Source: Kuschelorhynchus macadamiae
Taxonomy: Eukaryota > Arthropoda > Insecta > Coleoptera > Curculionidae
DNA length: 64,000 bases
Assembly: GCA_030620095.1 (NCBI GenBank)
Contig: JAUTXW010000137.1
Coordinates: forward strand, 62,001 to 126,000
Reading direction: 5' to 3'
Translations under genes and position numbers: made by a program
In this document: positions 36,965 to 49,889 of the stretch, piece by piece
How the letters are laid out: each line of letters begins with the position of its first letter
Position numbering within the stretch: the stretch's first letter is position 1
Notes under the pieces: model-generated
Seen by the model: the letters and a program-made list of their open reading frames with translations, nothing else
Database searches by the model: none
Told to the model about the DNA's origin: nothing

Positions 36965-37860
36965 TATCGAGTAAAGACAATTTACCAAATTTCGGTCAAA
37001 AATTAAGAATCATATGAGGATGACCTGGTAACATTTTGGTACAAATTCAATATGGAAAAACAATGGCGGCCTAGTAAAATTTAAAAAAAATTCTTACTAA
37101 AAAACTACTTATCCAATATATCTCAAACTTTGCACAAAAATGAAGTATTATGTAGGAATCAAATGGTAAAATTTTGAGGCGGCGGAGCAAAATAGCGGCT
37201 TAATAAAATATTAGAAAATTCAGTCTGAAAAACTACTTAATGGACTGAGTTTAAATTGTGTACCATAACTAATTGTGGTATAGAGATGAATTAGTAAAAC
37301 TGTGGTACTAATTTAAGATGTGGTGGCGGCCAAATAAAATGTTTGTAATCTTGAAAAAATCAAGTTTTAAATAACCGTACGTTTTAGCATCCCTAGATGC
37401 CAAAAAATATGTTTTATCAGTTCCGTTAGTCCGTCTGACGGTGTGTCTGTCAGTTCGCGGCATAGCTTCAAAACTACTTATCAGATTGACTTCAAATTTT
37501 AGTCAAAAATTAAGAGTCATAGGGGGATGACCTGGTAATATTTGAGTAAAAATCCAACATGGCGAAGCAAGATGGTGGTCTAGTGAAATGTTAAAAAAAT
37601 TCTCACTAAAAAACTAATTATCCAGTTTACCTCAAATTTTGCACAAATATAAAGTATTACATATAGGAATGAACTGGTAACATTTTGGTATAAGAGAGCA
37701 AACCAAAATGGCGTCAAATAAAATATTTAAAAAATCAGCCCGAAAAAAATACTTGTTAGATTAATTTCCAATTTCGTGCAGGTGTGATACACTGGTAAAG
37801 TTTTGGTACGAATTCAAAAGGAGAGAGTATTTAAAAATATACCAAACCGCGTTGAGAACC
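36965..37860 (+). repeat. Fold-back family array
   Basis: Modules from 36965, a header at about 37352-37460 (CGTACGTTTTAGCATCCC, then GTCCGTCTG.CGGTGTGTCTG), and further modules to 37860. Unit spacing is consistent with the 450-530 bp seen elsewhere. Confidence 0.75.
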
Positions 37861-38479
37861 TACAAGATAGAAAGGATGGAGGTTACTAATTTATAAGACG
37901 AAAGTATTCGAAGTGGGGTGGACAGTTTTTACCACAGACTTGGTGCATGTCAAGTAGAATATGGAGATCACTTTCAGCATTTGTTACATTAGCCAGCCGA
38001 GTGCTAAGGATCCCCCTCGAATATTAATTTTAATTAGAAAACTTATATGGACTCGTTTTACTGTAACGAAATGAGCAGCCCTTAATTTGTTGCTAGTATC
38101 GGATACACTTTTAGAAGACCTCATAGAGCCCTCACGTGACCTAGGTTACAATTTGAAAAAAAAATTGGAGTACCTACAAATTAAGGGGTTGCAGAGAGGG
38201 GGCTGAAAATATTACAAAAACACGAAGAACCATTTAAACCACTTCCCGTGTTCCAGCGTATATAAAAATTAGAATTTGCTTCTTTTCGGTGCAATCGAAT
38301 ATGAAACAAAAATGACCGAATTCTGGAATAGAGCTACGCCCTGTATAAATTTTAATAAATATAAAATATTCTAAGGCGCTGACTTATTTGAACGCGTATT
38401 AGGTATTTAAAATAAAAAACTAAAAATTTTGTATAAAACATGGCATCCTGTATGTCAAAAGCTAGCGGCAAGAACATAT

Positions 38480-38850
38480 GATATGTGAGACCGCACAACT
38501 ACAACATATTAAATTTTTAGAAAAATTGAGTGAACGCCAAATCTCATAAAGAGTTCAAAATCAACGTAAAAAAAATCTTATTCATCAAATTTAAATGTTG
38601 CAGAAAAAATAAATGTGATATGGGTATAAACTGATACGAATTCAACATGACGTAACAAAATGACGGTACCTGTCAATGTAAAAACTACTTAGTGAATTTA
38701 TTTTAAATTATGCCCAAAAATTAAGTGTGGCATAAAAATAAATATTGGTAGGAATCCAATATGATGGAGCAAAATAGCGTCTAATAAAAATATTTGAAAA
38801 GACTGTATGTATGTGTTACTAAAAGACTATGTATGTAGTAAACTGAATTG
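38480..38850 (+). repeat. Fold-back family fragment
   Basis: Plus-orientation modules with GGTACGAATTCAA-like and AACAAAATGACGG variants, without a header. Confidence 0.6.
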
Positions 38851-39639
38851 GATCATACTTCACTATTAATAAAAGGAAAGATTCGTAATGAGGCAACTTT
38901 CGGGTAAAGGAAATTTATCGATTTTTTCCGACTATGCGCTTTTTACATGACAAGGTATGTCATAAAATCTATTAGAGCGAGTTTTTTCTCCTCAACAAAG
39001 AAGTCAAAAATTGGTAATGTAAACACTCAAACCTTGGCAGAAATCAGGGCTTTGACGTCATAAATTGATATGAAATTCCGAAAAAAACCCAGAATGAACA
39101 GTCATCGGTAATCAGCAATAAAAAATAATAAAATTAAGTACACTGGGGAGGTCGACGACCGCACCGCTGGAAAGTAGGTCAGTTATTTATTATTCTCGAG
39201 AGTCCTTGAATTTATTTCTTTCTGCAAGTTTATTTTAATGCTGTTTCACTATCGAAATGCATGTATTCGTATTTTATGCGGATCCTATGGCTTTACGTCA
39301 TAGACGTTATATAAATTTAATGCAACCAATCTGTCTGATTTGAACATTCGTTTTACTTAATTCAACCGTACACAGGATAAAAATAAATTAGCAAATTTGC
39401 TAAATCCGCCCTCGTTTCTGTCTTCCAAACTGTTAGTTCTATATAAAAAAATCGGTAAAATCACCTTTGCCCACAACTTTCATCGCACAGAATTTCCCTA
39501 CTTATGGAATATTTATACAAATTGTATAAACTGTAATTTATTAATTAAGTTTTTTATTTACTGTTATTATTTTTATTTATTTTTCATAACATTATTTACG
39601 TAGACTACAAGAAATAAATTATGCCCTTTATTATTTTTC

Positions 39640-40130
39640 TCTATAAAAAGAAGGTTTTATTTCAGAAAATAGAATTTTACTGAATATTCAAACATTTCAT
39701 ACCAGTTTATCCCTGTTTAACACTTGATTTTGGTGCCGAATTTCAAGTCCATTGGATAAGTAGTTTTTTGGCACTGAATGTTTAAACATTTAATTATGTG
39801 ACCATTTTGATCCGCCATAACAGATTTACACAACAATTTTACAAGTTTATCCCTATAACACATTTAATTTTTGTGCAAATTCGATAAGTACTTTCTTAAT
39901 AATGATTTTTTTTTGATTTTGTTACGCCTCCATTTTGTTCCGCCATATTAAATTTTTACCATAATGAAACTATTTCATCCCCTTATCACCAATGATTTTT
40001 GACCGAAATTTGAAGTCAATCGGATAAGTAGTTTCTGAGCTATGCCCCGTACAGAGAGACAGACAGACCGACGGAAATAGGAGAACATCTTTTTCGGGTT
40101 CCAGTGACTCGGAGGTCATTAAGGGTATTA
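39640..40130 (-). repeat. Fold-back family, inverted fragment with header
   Basis: Inverted modules (GACCATTTTGATCCGCC at 39800, CTCCATTTTGTTCCGCC at 39927), then the inverted header with GACAGACAGACCGACGG at 40057. Confidence 0.75.
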
Positions 40131-40134
40131 AAAA

Positions 40135-41190
40135 TACATTTTTTTGCCATTTGTGACATAGTTACACAGGAATAAACAAAAAACTGCCAAAAACATCCTG
40201 AGACATTGCCTTCAAAATATCGTCCATTATAATGAAGAAGACCTTTCTTAAAAAATATATAAATATAAAAATGTTGAATTATATTTTTTACTACCCAGTA
40301 CAACAAGCTTTTAGAATCCGAAAAGCTGATTCAAATCCGTCAAGAAATTTCGGAACGACTGACGTTTAAATTTGATGTCAAATATACATTTTGGCGTTTT
40401 TTTTGACGAACAAATTAATTGATAAATGCACACTTTTAAAGGATGAGTAGCGTGATAAAATTCCTCTTTTCAAATATTCTAATTACAGTAATGTTGCTAC
40501 ATACCTGATCATCGGACAATCCGAGAAGCACTAGCGATGTAACATGCAAATATTAAAAAGAATCTTGTTCTTGACCCGCATATCTGTCGGTGAACCGCGT
40601 TTTCTGTGCCGCACTTGATATATTATTTTACAGGCCCTGACCAAAAGTAACAATCTCCGAGCAATTTAAAAAAATTAGCAAAAAACGTGATAAATATTTA
40701 ATTATTGTTTATTTCCTCTCCATGAGTGTGCTCCATTTTCAGAGTTTCGTTTGGAAAAACCCTAGTTTCTATTCATTTTATAAAGCTTCTTCATATGTTT
40801 CTCATCCTAAATGCCTATCTTAGTAAAACCTGAGATAAATATTTTTTTATATAAAAAAGTATTTATTACAGTATGCCTTTCATTAGTTTGTAATTAATAA
40901 TTCCTAAGAACCTGCAAAGCGTACGATTGGTCTAAGAAGGGCGCTAGGCTGCGAAGTTTAGGAAGTCCATACTGCTTATGGCATCTGCTTGATTTTTCTC
41001 TGGAAATAAGCTTCTTTTTTATTTTTGGGTCCATTGCAAATTCGTTGATTTTGATTTTAGTAGTTTGCTATAAATATCTCGGCTCCCTGGTTTGTAGGAT
41101 AGGACATGAGTAATGCTTTCATTTTTGAGGCTTAATCTTCCGTATTCATACCAATGGTTGCATTGCCTTGGTCTGAGGATATCTTAAGTG
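40135..41190. other. No gene recognised
   Basis: AT-rich DNA with no protein motif or repeat boundary that I can support. Confidence 0.35.
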
Positions 41191-42010
41191 CTTATAACTC
41201 GTCACTCATTAAACTAGGAAAGTATTTAGCCATCATATTTCAGCCGATAGTTGAATAAGCCGAGTCCTATGCAAAAAACTTTGAACGTCTTACACAAATC
41301 CTTCGTAATTTAGAACTTATTAAAGAGGACGATATTTTAGTTTCGACGTAAAATCGTTGTATCATAACATACTAGTTGAGGAAGCGCTACAGCAAATAGA
41401 ACAACATGAAGATGTTCCAGAACATATAAAAGACCTCTGACCTCTTTAAGCATTATCTAAAAAAAGCATATTTCGAGTTTAATAATGTATAGGCAGATAG
41501 AACGCGCTGCAGTGGGTTCATCTCTATCACCCACCGTAGCCAATCTCTTAATCACATATTTTGAACAAAAAGCTTTGAGCGAGCCTCATATAAAGCACAA
41601 ACTATAGGTCCGATTCGAATGTTTATATTATAGCACTGTACTCTGTAGTGTGAAAAGCATACTCCTTCGGCAATGTGAACTGTGTTTTAGAAATCCAAGA
41701 TTTGATTTGTTGACTTGCAAAAACGCATAAAATAAATAATAAAAATGTGTGATAGATCTTCAGTATGTATGAAATGGCCAATGGAATATCTCGCATATAA
41801 GAACAAGCCTGCAACTTTTTGTGTTCATATTAACGCGAGTCTACTGTATTTGAATTATCCCATATATCACAAGTCAAGTTTATCTTAGAAACAGAACAAA
41901 ACAACCAGTTGCCTTTCTTAGGCATACTTATTAAGAAAACTCCAGAAGAACATCTAAACAACACAGTATACAGGAAACCCACACATATATAAGTCAATAT
42001 AATAATATTT
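41190..42010 (+). pseudogene. Penelope-like element relic, reverse transcriptase
   Basis: In order: SAYNSSLIKLGKYLAIIFQP (about 41190), SYAKNFERLTQILRNLELI and EDDILVS (41255-41345), motif A as DVKSLYHNILVEEALQQIEQ (41345-41404), HEDVPEHIKDL, YRQIERAAVGSSLSPTVANL (about 41490-41545), TYFEQKALSEPHIK, then a disrupted stretch (41605-41830) where the YVDD motif should be. It resumes at QVKFILETEQNNQLPFLGIL and NNTVYRKPTHI (to 41992). Frameshifts and stops are frequent. A GIY-YIG domain is not recognisable downstream. Same superfamily as 25040-26100 but clearly diverged from it. Confidence 0.85.
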
Positions 42011-42507
42011 AGTAGTTACTCTAATGTTAAGAAGTATATTTTTAGATTTGACGCACGCAAGTGACACACGCAAAATCCATTTCAAGCCGCTTTGGAAAAC
42101 TGCGCCACTCAATGTGATATTGTCACCTTAAAATAAATGTTTCAAAACAGGCTTCGATCAGGTTGGAAAATTTAGTACTGACATCAACGGTGGTTTCGTT
42201 TGCACGTCAGTTTCAGATTCTGTAAAAGACAAAATTAGACGATTAACGCATTTCCTTCCATTGTTTTTGCTATTGACAATAAAAAGATACGTCTACGTCA
42301 TATATCTTTGAGGATGTGGCCGAGCCATGTGATTCGTATTTTAGGTTCAAATCGACACGCATCCAATAATTAAGAAAAGTTTGTTTGTAATGTCAGTAGT
42401 AGTAGATGATGTTAGGATGGATATATTTTATAGTAAATAGTAGTTGTCGTAAGACCGGTCATTTTCAAATAAGATAGTTGATGAGAAATATTCAATATTG
42501 TCAGTAA

Positions 42508-42921
42508 TATACAGGGTGCCCCAAACTCGATGGTATCTTAGCCGTAAATGAAAACTAAACTAAAGAATTTTTTAAAATTTTGCATGAAGATAGGTTCAAC
42601 CATTGGCTTTAATCCAATGTTCAACTAAACTATCGAGATAAAATATTTGGTGTCTCCCCACTACCACTTTCGACCAGAAGTGGGGTTAACTTTGTTATCT
42701 TAAATGGGGCAACCTATGTTTAGTAATTAATTTTGATTCTTTATGTAATTCTAAACATTTTAATAGAACAAGCTTATCCTTATCCCTAATAAAAACCCGA
42801 TATTTTAAGAAACACACTACCCATTAAAACAAAATTTTAGTAAGTTGGAGCACTGATATGATTGCAAGAAAGACAAAGTAGTATCGGATTGGCAAATTTT
42901 CTTTTTAAAAAACCCTGTATA
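42508..42921. mobile_element. Tc1/mariner-like MITE (TATACAGGG ends)
   Basis: TATACAGGG at 42508 and CCCTGTATA at 42913-42921 form short inverted ends with TA at both edges, as expected for TA-targeting elements. About 410 bp, with no ORF. A further TATACAGGGTG end lies at 43016. Confidence 0.45.
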
Positions 42922-43179
42922 TTAGTTGAGCAATGTTTTCGTTATAACATGCTCGTTTCAAAAATATGTAATGTTCCTATACCTATCTGCAACGGCTCTC
43001 TGGATATACATAATTATACAGGGTGTCTCTTTTCTGTTATTAGAAATACATAAAATTGACAAATCCCAAAGATATTGGTTGGGTAAGCTACTTTTTTTCA
43101 TAAAAATCTTAACACAGGATAAAATAATCGGTAAATTTCCTTTACCCTTTATGAATACTTTTTTTATTAGGAATAGTGA

Positions 43180-43650
43180 AGTGTGATCCAGTTTAGTTCA
43201 GTACATAGTCATTTAGTAACACATGTATACTGCCTTTTCAAAAATTTTTATTGGGTGCCATATTGTTCCATCATATTGGGTTCCTATTCCTACCAATATT
43301 TTACCAGTTTCAACCTTCGCCCAAATTCAATAAGTCTTTACATTGACACACATGTTGAATTCGTAGTTCGTACCGGATTATCTCCATATTACATTTAATT
43401 TTTCTGCAAAATTTAAAGTCAATTGAATAAGATTTTCTTATAGTGTTTTTTTTTTAAAAATATTTGGCCGCCGTTTTGTTCCGCCATCTTGAATTCGTAA
43501 CACAACTTACCATTTTATCCCTATATCACACTTAATGCTAGGACAAAATTCGAAATTACTCTAATAAGTAGTTTTTTCAGGCTGATTTTTTAAATATTTT
43601 TTACGCCGTCATTTTGTTTTGCTATCTTATATTTATACCAAAAAGTTATT
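43180..43650 (-). repeat. Fold-back family, inverted fragment
   Basis: Inverted modules including GGCCGCCGTTTTGTTCCGCC (about 43466) and ACGCCGTCATTTTG (43600). Confidence 0.65.
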
Positions 43651-43764
43651 AGTTCATTAACGTAATAAAATAGGAAATTATTTACTTAACAAAGCTCAAC
43701 AAATTGCGTTAAATAAATCCTTCAGATCTGCTCATTATAATTCGAGTTATAATTATTGTGATGG

Positions 43765-44121
43765 TTATTTACAGAATACTGTCTTGTTTGTTATACTGTC
43801 CCAGTAACGACAACGTACTGACAATGAATGTGCATCAGACACGATACTCCCATCCAAACTGCCTAAACAAACGTATCGAGTTGTGCAATGAGCAATACAG
43901 TACTCACTCAATACCGTAGCACACAGGCTACCCCAAAAATATACAAACAATGAGATTGATACAGCAACCTCTGATCTAGACCACTTGACAATAACACTCT
44001 GTACTGAGGAGTGCAATGGACACCAAAACTCGAGGGTCCCCTCCAGACACAGAGCCTTCTTAAGTACCCTAAAGAGACTTACAATTGTCCCAGACCTGCT
44101 CAAGGTACCAACAAAAAGCAT
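43765..44121 (-). CDS. Unrecognised 118-codon ORF
   Basis: An open frame starting MLFVGTLSRSGTIVS and containing YFWGSLCATVLSEY. It is the longest ATG-initiated minus ORF outside simple repeats and the GC-rich patch at 28.4-28.8 kb. It is Ser/Leu/Cys-rich with no clear domain, and its start is not supported by a promoter or splice context. A 62-codon plus ORF overlaps it. The local GC is higher than in the flanks, which lowers stop frequency. It may be chance or part of an unidentified element. Confidence 0.15.
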   Translation of the reverse strand: MLFVGTLSRSGTIVSLFRVLKKALCLEGTLEFWCPLHSSVQSVIVKWSRSEVAVSISLFVYFWGSLCATVLSEYCIAHCTTRYVCLGSLDGSIVSDAHSLSVRCRYWDSITNKTVFCK

Positions 44122-44524
44122 AAAACAATTGTCAAGACTCCACAGGCAAGAAAGTCAACAAACGCGTAATTAAAAATATACCCTGTGAGAAAACTCACCC
44201 TTTCTTGTAGCTTAACACTACCACAAAACTAGCAGAATTATTGTGAACCTGATTTTATTACACTACTTTAAACGAAACCAGAACTCAAATGAAATCAAAT
44301 AACAAATAAGTATAACGTTGGGCCTTTTCTTTAATGTGTTTGACTCATAAGAAATCATTATATAGTTCTTATTAATACTTTCGGCATCGCAAAGCGAGCG
44401 CTATGCTTAGCAAGCATTAACCGGTAAAAACAAACAGATGTTTATTTTAATTGCCCAACGAAAAATATATATGAGGATATCTTAGGACTATTCGTTTCTG
44501 GCTAAAATAAATACTAAAAAATAT

Positions 44525-44830
44525 AGAGGGTCTTACAATTGGATAAATAGTTTTTTAGTAATATTTTTTAACGTTTCACTAGGCCGCCATCTTGTTCCGG
44601 CATATTGGATTTTTACCAAAATATCACCATATCATATGACCCTTAATTTTTGACTATAATTTGAAATCAATTTGATGAGTAGTTTTTAAGCTATGCCGCT
44701 AATTGACAGACAAACAGACAAACCGACCACGGACCGACGGAATTGATAAAACTTATTTTTTGGCATCTAAGGACGCTATATATGTAAGACCTGAGAGGGT
44801 GATTTTTTTCAGATATATTTCATTTAGCTC
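44525..44830 (-). repeat. Fold-back family, inverted terminal fragment
   Basis: One inverted module (GGCCGCCATCTTGTTCC, 44582) and a full inverted header: GACAGACAAACAGACAAACC, then GACCTGAGAGGGTGATTTTT at about 44790. The terminal hairpin is lost. Confidence 0.75.
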
Positions 44831-44834
44831 CACA

Positions 44835-46035
44835 GTTTTACTACTACACATAATGATATAAAAATCCACATAAAAGTTCGTTATTCCAATTAATTTTTAC
44901 CAAGAAACATAATTACTGATTGGCCTGTTTACGGAGAGATAAATATGCGTGTTTTTGACCTGAATCGAGTTCACTTACCTCGGCTTTATCTTTGCTGTTT
45001 GACGACCGAAATAAATTTGTGATACCGGGCACGATCTAAGTATTAAGTAAACAGAAAGTGAAATTCGCGTTGTACGAGGCGCTATCGACAAGAAAATGTT
45101 ATATGCTTATGTCGTCCGGCAGTGGTTTGCAATTTTTGTACTGTATATAGTATTTCCAAGAGCAGTATTATCAAGGCAAAAAGCTACGACCATCATAGCA
45201 AAAAAATGCAATACACGTTTCTCAACTTTGACTCAGACTGCGATGAATATATGAATAAATCCAAAATTTATTCATATTTTCTTTTTCCTTTTATGTTTGT
45301 TTTTCAAAACTTACGGAAGCTAATTAGGGGTAGCTCCCCCGCATACTTGCGTCCCTGGGGGAAATAAGGCAAAACTTACGCAGATATAAATTCAGATAAT
45401 CACTAATACATTTTTTAAGCTTATTATGTAAATTGCAATGAATGAAAATCTCGAACAACAAATCCAAACTGGGACGAATATGTAAAGCAGTAGTATATTT
45501 CAGTATGCATTTTTATGTGGTTATTTCGAATTTCACATAACCGAGCGACTGTGTTTGGCATACTTTATTTTGCTTTACTTTCGATTGGTATTACTCGCAT
45601 TCGCATACCGAAAACGACATTAGAATTGCTCCATTCTATTCTGAAATATGCAGTAAACGCCAGTTGCAATTATCTTGTTAAATGCTCTTTTTTGATATTG
45701 TACCTATTAGTCAGATAACGAAATAGATAAAATTCTTAATATAATTAGAACCCACTCTAAAGGAAAGCCGCTCCTCTCGCCCACCTTTATAGCATGTACT
45801 AAACCGTGTACTTATATGACGTTTAGTGTCATTTTTTATAAATTTTAGTTAATCAGGCTTTTATCATCTAATTTGTCCTAATTAAATATACGATTAATCG
45901 TATATTATTTTAAAGCATATTTTAATTATTTCTTATTGTAATATAAGTACTATAATACCCAAATTCACTGTTATAAGCTCGATTTTGACACTATAAAAAT
46001 ATGAAAACAAATATTGATTTAGCAAAATATTTTTA
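44835..46035. other. No gene recognised
   Basis: AT-rich. A GCGTCCCTGG right end, like that of the hAT element at 20109, sits at 45349-45358 without a matching left end. Nothing else is supported. Confidence 0.35.
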
Positions 46036-46039
46036 TCTT

Positions 46040-46695
46040 AGACTGTATAATTGAGCATTGAAGGAAGTAAATTCCTACTGAACTCTGGAGTTAGGTAGCA
46101 TGATATTCTCCAAAATGTTAGTTTAAGCCTTGACATTGAACCTCTACCAAACTCCAATTCTCCTAGCACTTATGCGTCCTCAAACCGAAAAGTTCTAGCT
46201 ATAGCGTTCGACAAAATGAGTATTACGTGGTCTATATACTCTAAGGCAACCATTTTAAGCTGATTGAAACATCTTCTTGTCGATGATTATCACATTTTCC
46301 CAAAAATCTAGTCCGTTTCCATAATATTCCAAAGGAAATCCAATTCGTTTGCTGCTGCATTACGAATGTTTAACAATTGTCTGATTCTACTGCGTCCTGC
46401 AGGTACAATTGATACGGGAAAACAGTTTCTATTTTAGCAATTACATTGCTAAAAAGATTCGAACGGATTGTTTCGCAAATGTTCCACTAAATTGATATTT
46501 TTCTGGCGAGTTAAACAAACATGTGTCTGTCCAGTACTTGTTAATTTATCCAGGGTATGTCTTCTATGCTATCTGACTTTTATATCATGGACGATACTTT
46601 TCGAAACCCCTAATCGTTCAGCTACTCTTGATCGAGCCAGCCTTGTTCAAACAAAGCAATTATTTTAGCTTTTTTCAGCTTTTGATAAGTGCGGC
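46040..46695 (-). pseudogene. Tc1/mariner-like transposase relic
   Basis: Minus strand. The N-terminal helix-turn-helix reads AKIIALFEQGW, then SRVAERLGVSKSIVHDIKV and HRRHTLDKLTSTGQTHV (46690-46480). The catalytic region follows after a deletion: ENVIIIDKKMFQSA with the first catalytic Asp (about 46300), LRVYRPRNTHFVERYS (46255-46210), GRISARR, and ILENIMLP near 46110. Multiple stops and frameshifts. Terminal inverted repeats are not identified. Confidence 0.75.
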
Positions 46696-47014
46696 AAATG
46701 TTTACAATCAAACGCTTTGACTTGAACATTCAATCAGCACAACCAAATAATATTCAAGTATAAATGGTAAGTACAATTACACCAGGGAAAGTTGCCCGAA
46801 TTTTAGTGATCCCAACTGTACATCACACAGGTGGCCTCTAGCGCTAGATTTGGAAGTACTGGTGGAATATCGGAATATGAAGAGAATGTTTTTATGTTTA
46901 CGTAACACTGTCTAGTGTAATAGGTTTTTGTAGAGAATATTTTTAAACATGTTGTCGAAACTAGTTGAGAAGGTATTCCTAGGTAACCTCAGATATTTTT
47001 TGATGTTTTAATCG

Positions 47015-47290
47015 ACAGCTCAATACTGCCATTTTGCACCTGGACCAGCATGCTTCTGGTAATGTTTGGCAAGCCGAACTGTTCTACAAATTCTACGATA
47101 CCTTTAGTTTTCACTTTTAGACCGTATATTTTCTATCGAATTTTATTCAAAGAACTGAATCTTGCAATCTTGCGGAAAACAACTTTTGGCGCACAAATGC
47201 ATCAGGGTTGGAGTTCCTCAAGGTAGGGTTCTTTCGCCGCTACTGCTCTACCGTATATACCTTGAACATCCCAAAATTTCCTAACACAAA
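47015..47290 (+). pseudogene. Jockey-type reverse transcriptase fragment
   Basis: Motif A region AILHLDQHASGNVWQAELFY (about 47027-47086; the LD and VW positions are conserved), a middle part with one stop, and motif B as GVPQGRVLSPLLYRIYLEHP (47210-47270). The YADD motif is not recognisable. It is diverged from the jockey relic at 13105-15810 and is only a short scrap. Confidence 0.7.
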
Positions 47291-47424
47291 AATACCTGCT
47301 ATCTATGCCCATTCTTTTTACTTTGACCAAGCAGCTGAGTTCCAAATTACCAACCATCTCTCACTTCCTCTCACCTCCCGTTTTGACAATAGAAGACACA
47401 TATTGTTGCATTTAATCTACTTCG

Positions 47425-48120
47425 AAAAAGGAGAAGGTTCTCAGCCTAGATGGTTTGACCAATTTGGACGAATTTTCCAAGAAGTATTCACGGTAGTACC
47501 GGAGTAGTCCCAGGAAAAATATAAAACATAAAATAAAAATGGCGGATGAGTTTCAACACTACCTTTGAAATCGATTTTCTTCACTTTTTCTAACAAAGCT
47601 CGAAAAGGCGCAGATAGTTCCATTGCTCGTCGCATAACATATTGCCATTTACTTTGTTCTATAAAGTGTAGTTAACCAAGAAAAAATAATTTGTGCATGT
47701 CTTCAGGTATATTCCCTGGCCTGAGCGTGATATATATTCTCGTCAGGTTATTTCGGTTATTATAAATCTTAATGAATATTGAAAATATTAAATAACTTTT
47801 TGGCATAAAACATTTCTCATGACAGTAAGCATAGCGGGGAAAGGGGGGGGGGATGAAGATGAAAAGAAGGGGTAATTACCATGTTTCATATTGGTTTCGG
47901 GGTTTTTAGGATCACGAATCTCAATTTAACTATTAATTTTAAGGTTTGACCTTATTTTCTATGTACAGGTGGCGCTTATACAATATTAGTTGACCTGTTT
48001 CTATGCCAACCGATTAGTTCGAGAAGATCTCTGCCTAGTTCTGATGAATTTTACCAGGGAGCGCCGCGCCGGGGTGATCCCATAGCGAGCATATTGAAAA
48101 AAAGAAGTTGAATGGAGGGA
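47425..48120. repeat. Fragments of a dispersed family also at 27.4 kb
   Basis: CTTCGAAAAAGGAGAAGGTT at 47420, GGTTTGACCAATTTGGA, and GATCCCATAGCGAGCATATT at 48075 resemble 27410-27600. Two partial copies appear to be joined. The ORF at 47208-47507 mixes this repeat with the reverse transcriptase scrap. Confidence 0.4.
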
Positions 48121-49885
48121 GTGATCCAAATGATCGTGTTTCATATGGTTGTCGGGGTTTTAGTTGCATGAAGTTCAATTCTTCTAATTATTTTAATTCT
48201 TAATAATGCGTTTTGCTGATAATCTCTTAATAATATGATATATAGATATAATAGATACGTATAGGGAATCCTTTTAATATAACCTTAGTTATCGTGATTC
48301 TAGAAAAATATGCGGAATGAACCCCAGTACTTGTTTAAGTTAATTTAAGCTGTTCTTTACAATAAAACTTAATAAACAAATAGAATTAAAAAAGGTAAAA
48401 TACAAATTTTTATAAAAAAAATAAAAGCAACTTCCAAAAAAGAAAAAAAAATATTTTATTACATTTGAAAACATTCGTTAAATTAAATATAAATAGTAGA
48501 CAAGTATAAATGTTGTCTTGTGAAGTATTTATTAATTAGGCACTAGTTGGACGCTGACCGCATAAAGTCACATTTCAAGATCGAATAAACTATTATTTTT
48601 TACTTTTTAGTGCATTTTTTACTTCGCAAAAATCTTCTCCCAAAAAAACCAAGTACCTTAACATCATTGAAAGATAATGTCCACTTTATGCAACGCATTC
48701 TATTAAACCTAACATTTGGTTGATTCATATAGTGGGATACAATAAGTACTTGCATCTCTAATATTAAAGTTGTGAACATTCCTATGTTAAAAAAAGCAAA
48801 AAATGTCCGATACCTACAGTAACTTTAAGTATTCGCTTTTACTTGAAAACTTGCTTTTATAACTATTATTGAATTTCTCATTTCTGGATAAAGATTCAAT
48901 TTGCGCATAGCAAATTAATAATAGGCTGTGCTTTACATACAAAACGTACCTAAATTTAATTATAATGCACCCAAAATTTAGCTTGTCTTAGAATTTCTGT
49001 TAAAATCAATGTGTGGGTAATCGGAGGCTAAACCCCTTTAAGACCTACAAACCTTAAAAGCTTTTGTTTACATACCGATTTTTTGTCTGATATTAGCAAA
49101 AACTTCTACAATTTTTTATAGACCAAACATTTCTAATAATTTGTCATAAATATTTATATAATAAAGTGATAAATAAATGGGTACATTATCTAAAATTAAA
49201 AACAGTCGGGTTCGGATAAATTGAAAATTACAATTTATCAATTTACAACGTCATTAAGCTGTCCACGTAGAAGATAATTTACAAATGTGAAAAATATGTG
49301 CACATTTTGTTTTTGTATTGACCCAGATCTAGTTCATTTACCTCTGCTTTATCTTTTAACGCCTAATAGATATACGAATAACCGAATTTTTAAATCATTC
49401 ATTTATTTGTTCAAATCATTATATAAATTTCGCGAATTTAGAAATTATTATACGTCTCGAATTACAGAGTGAAAACCATTATAACATTCTTAGAACAAAC
49501 AGTTTTTTTAGCAGCCTGGATATAATAACTAATGTAAAATGCGGCTCAGTAGATTAACTTAATTATGACGATATTTTTAGCGAGTTAAAATAGCAAATCA
49601 GAAACAAGCAATGCCCAAATAATTAATAATTATTTGTGGTACTATTGTTATGATGAACATAAATCAGGCGAAAAAAGTTTATCCTACATCGAAGCCGATA
49701 ATTGATAATTTCTCAAGTGACTTACGAATCATAACACGAGTAAGCAAGCATACAAAAAAGTTTTATCCAAGAACTGCAAATAATATATTTTTAAAAATTT
49801 GCGGCAATAATCTATTGTTTTCAAAATAATATGAACTGTACTTTAAGTGTCAGAGGTCATGCAATTTTTTTAAAGATCAAATCCC
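48120..49885. other. No gene recognised
   Basis: AT-rich, featureless. Small ORFs show no motif. Confidence 0.35.
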
Positions 49886-49889
49886 AAGA

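Noticed and set aside
42313..42365. tRNA-like segment (GTGGCCGAG A-box-like, GGTTCAAATC B-box-like, 7-bp acceptor-like pairing)
   Set aside because: Only about 53 nt, with no anticodon arm and a T stem that does not pair. Probably chance or a far-decayed tRNA relic.
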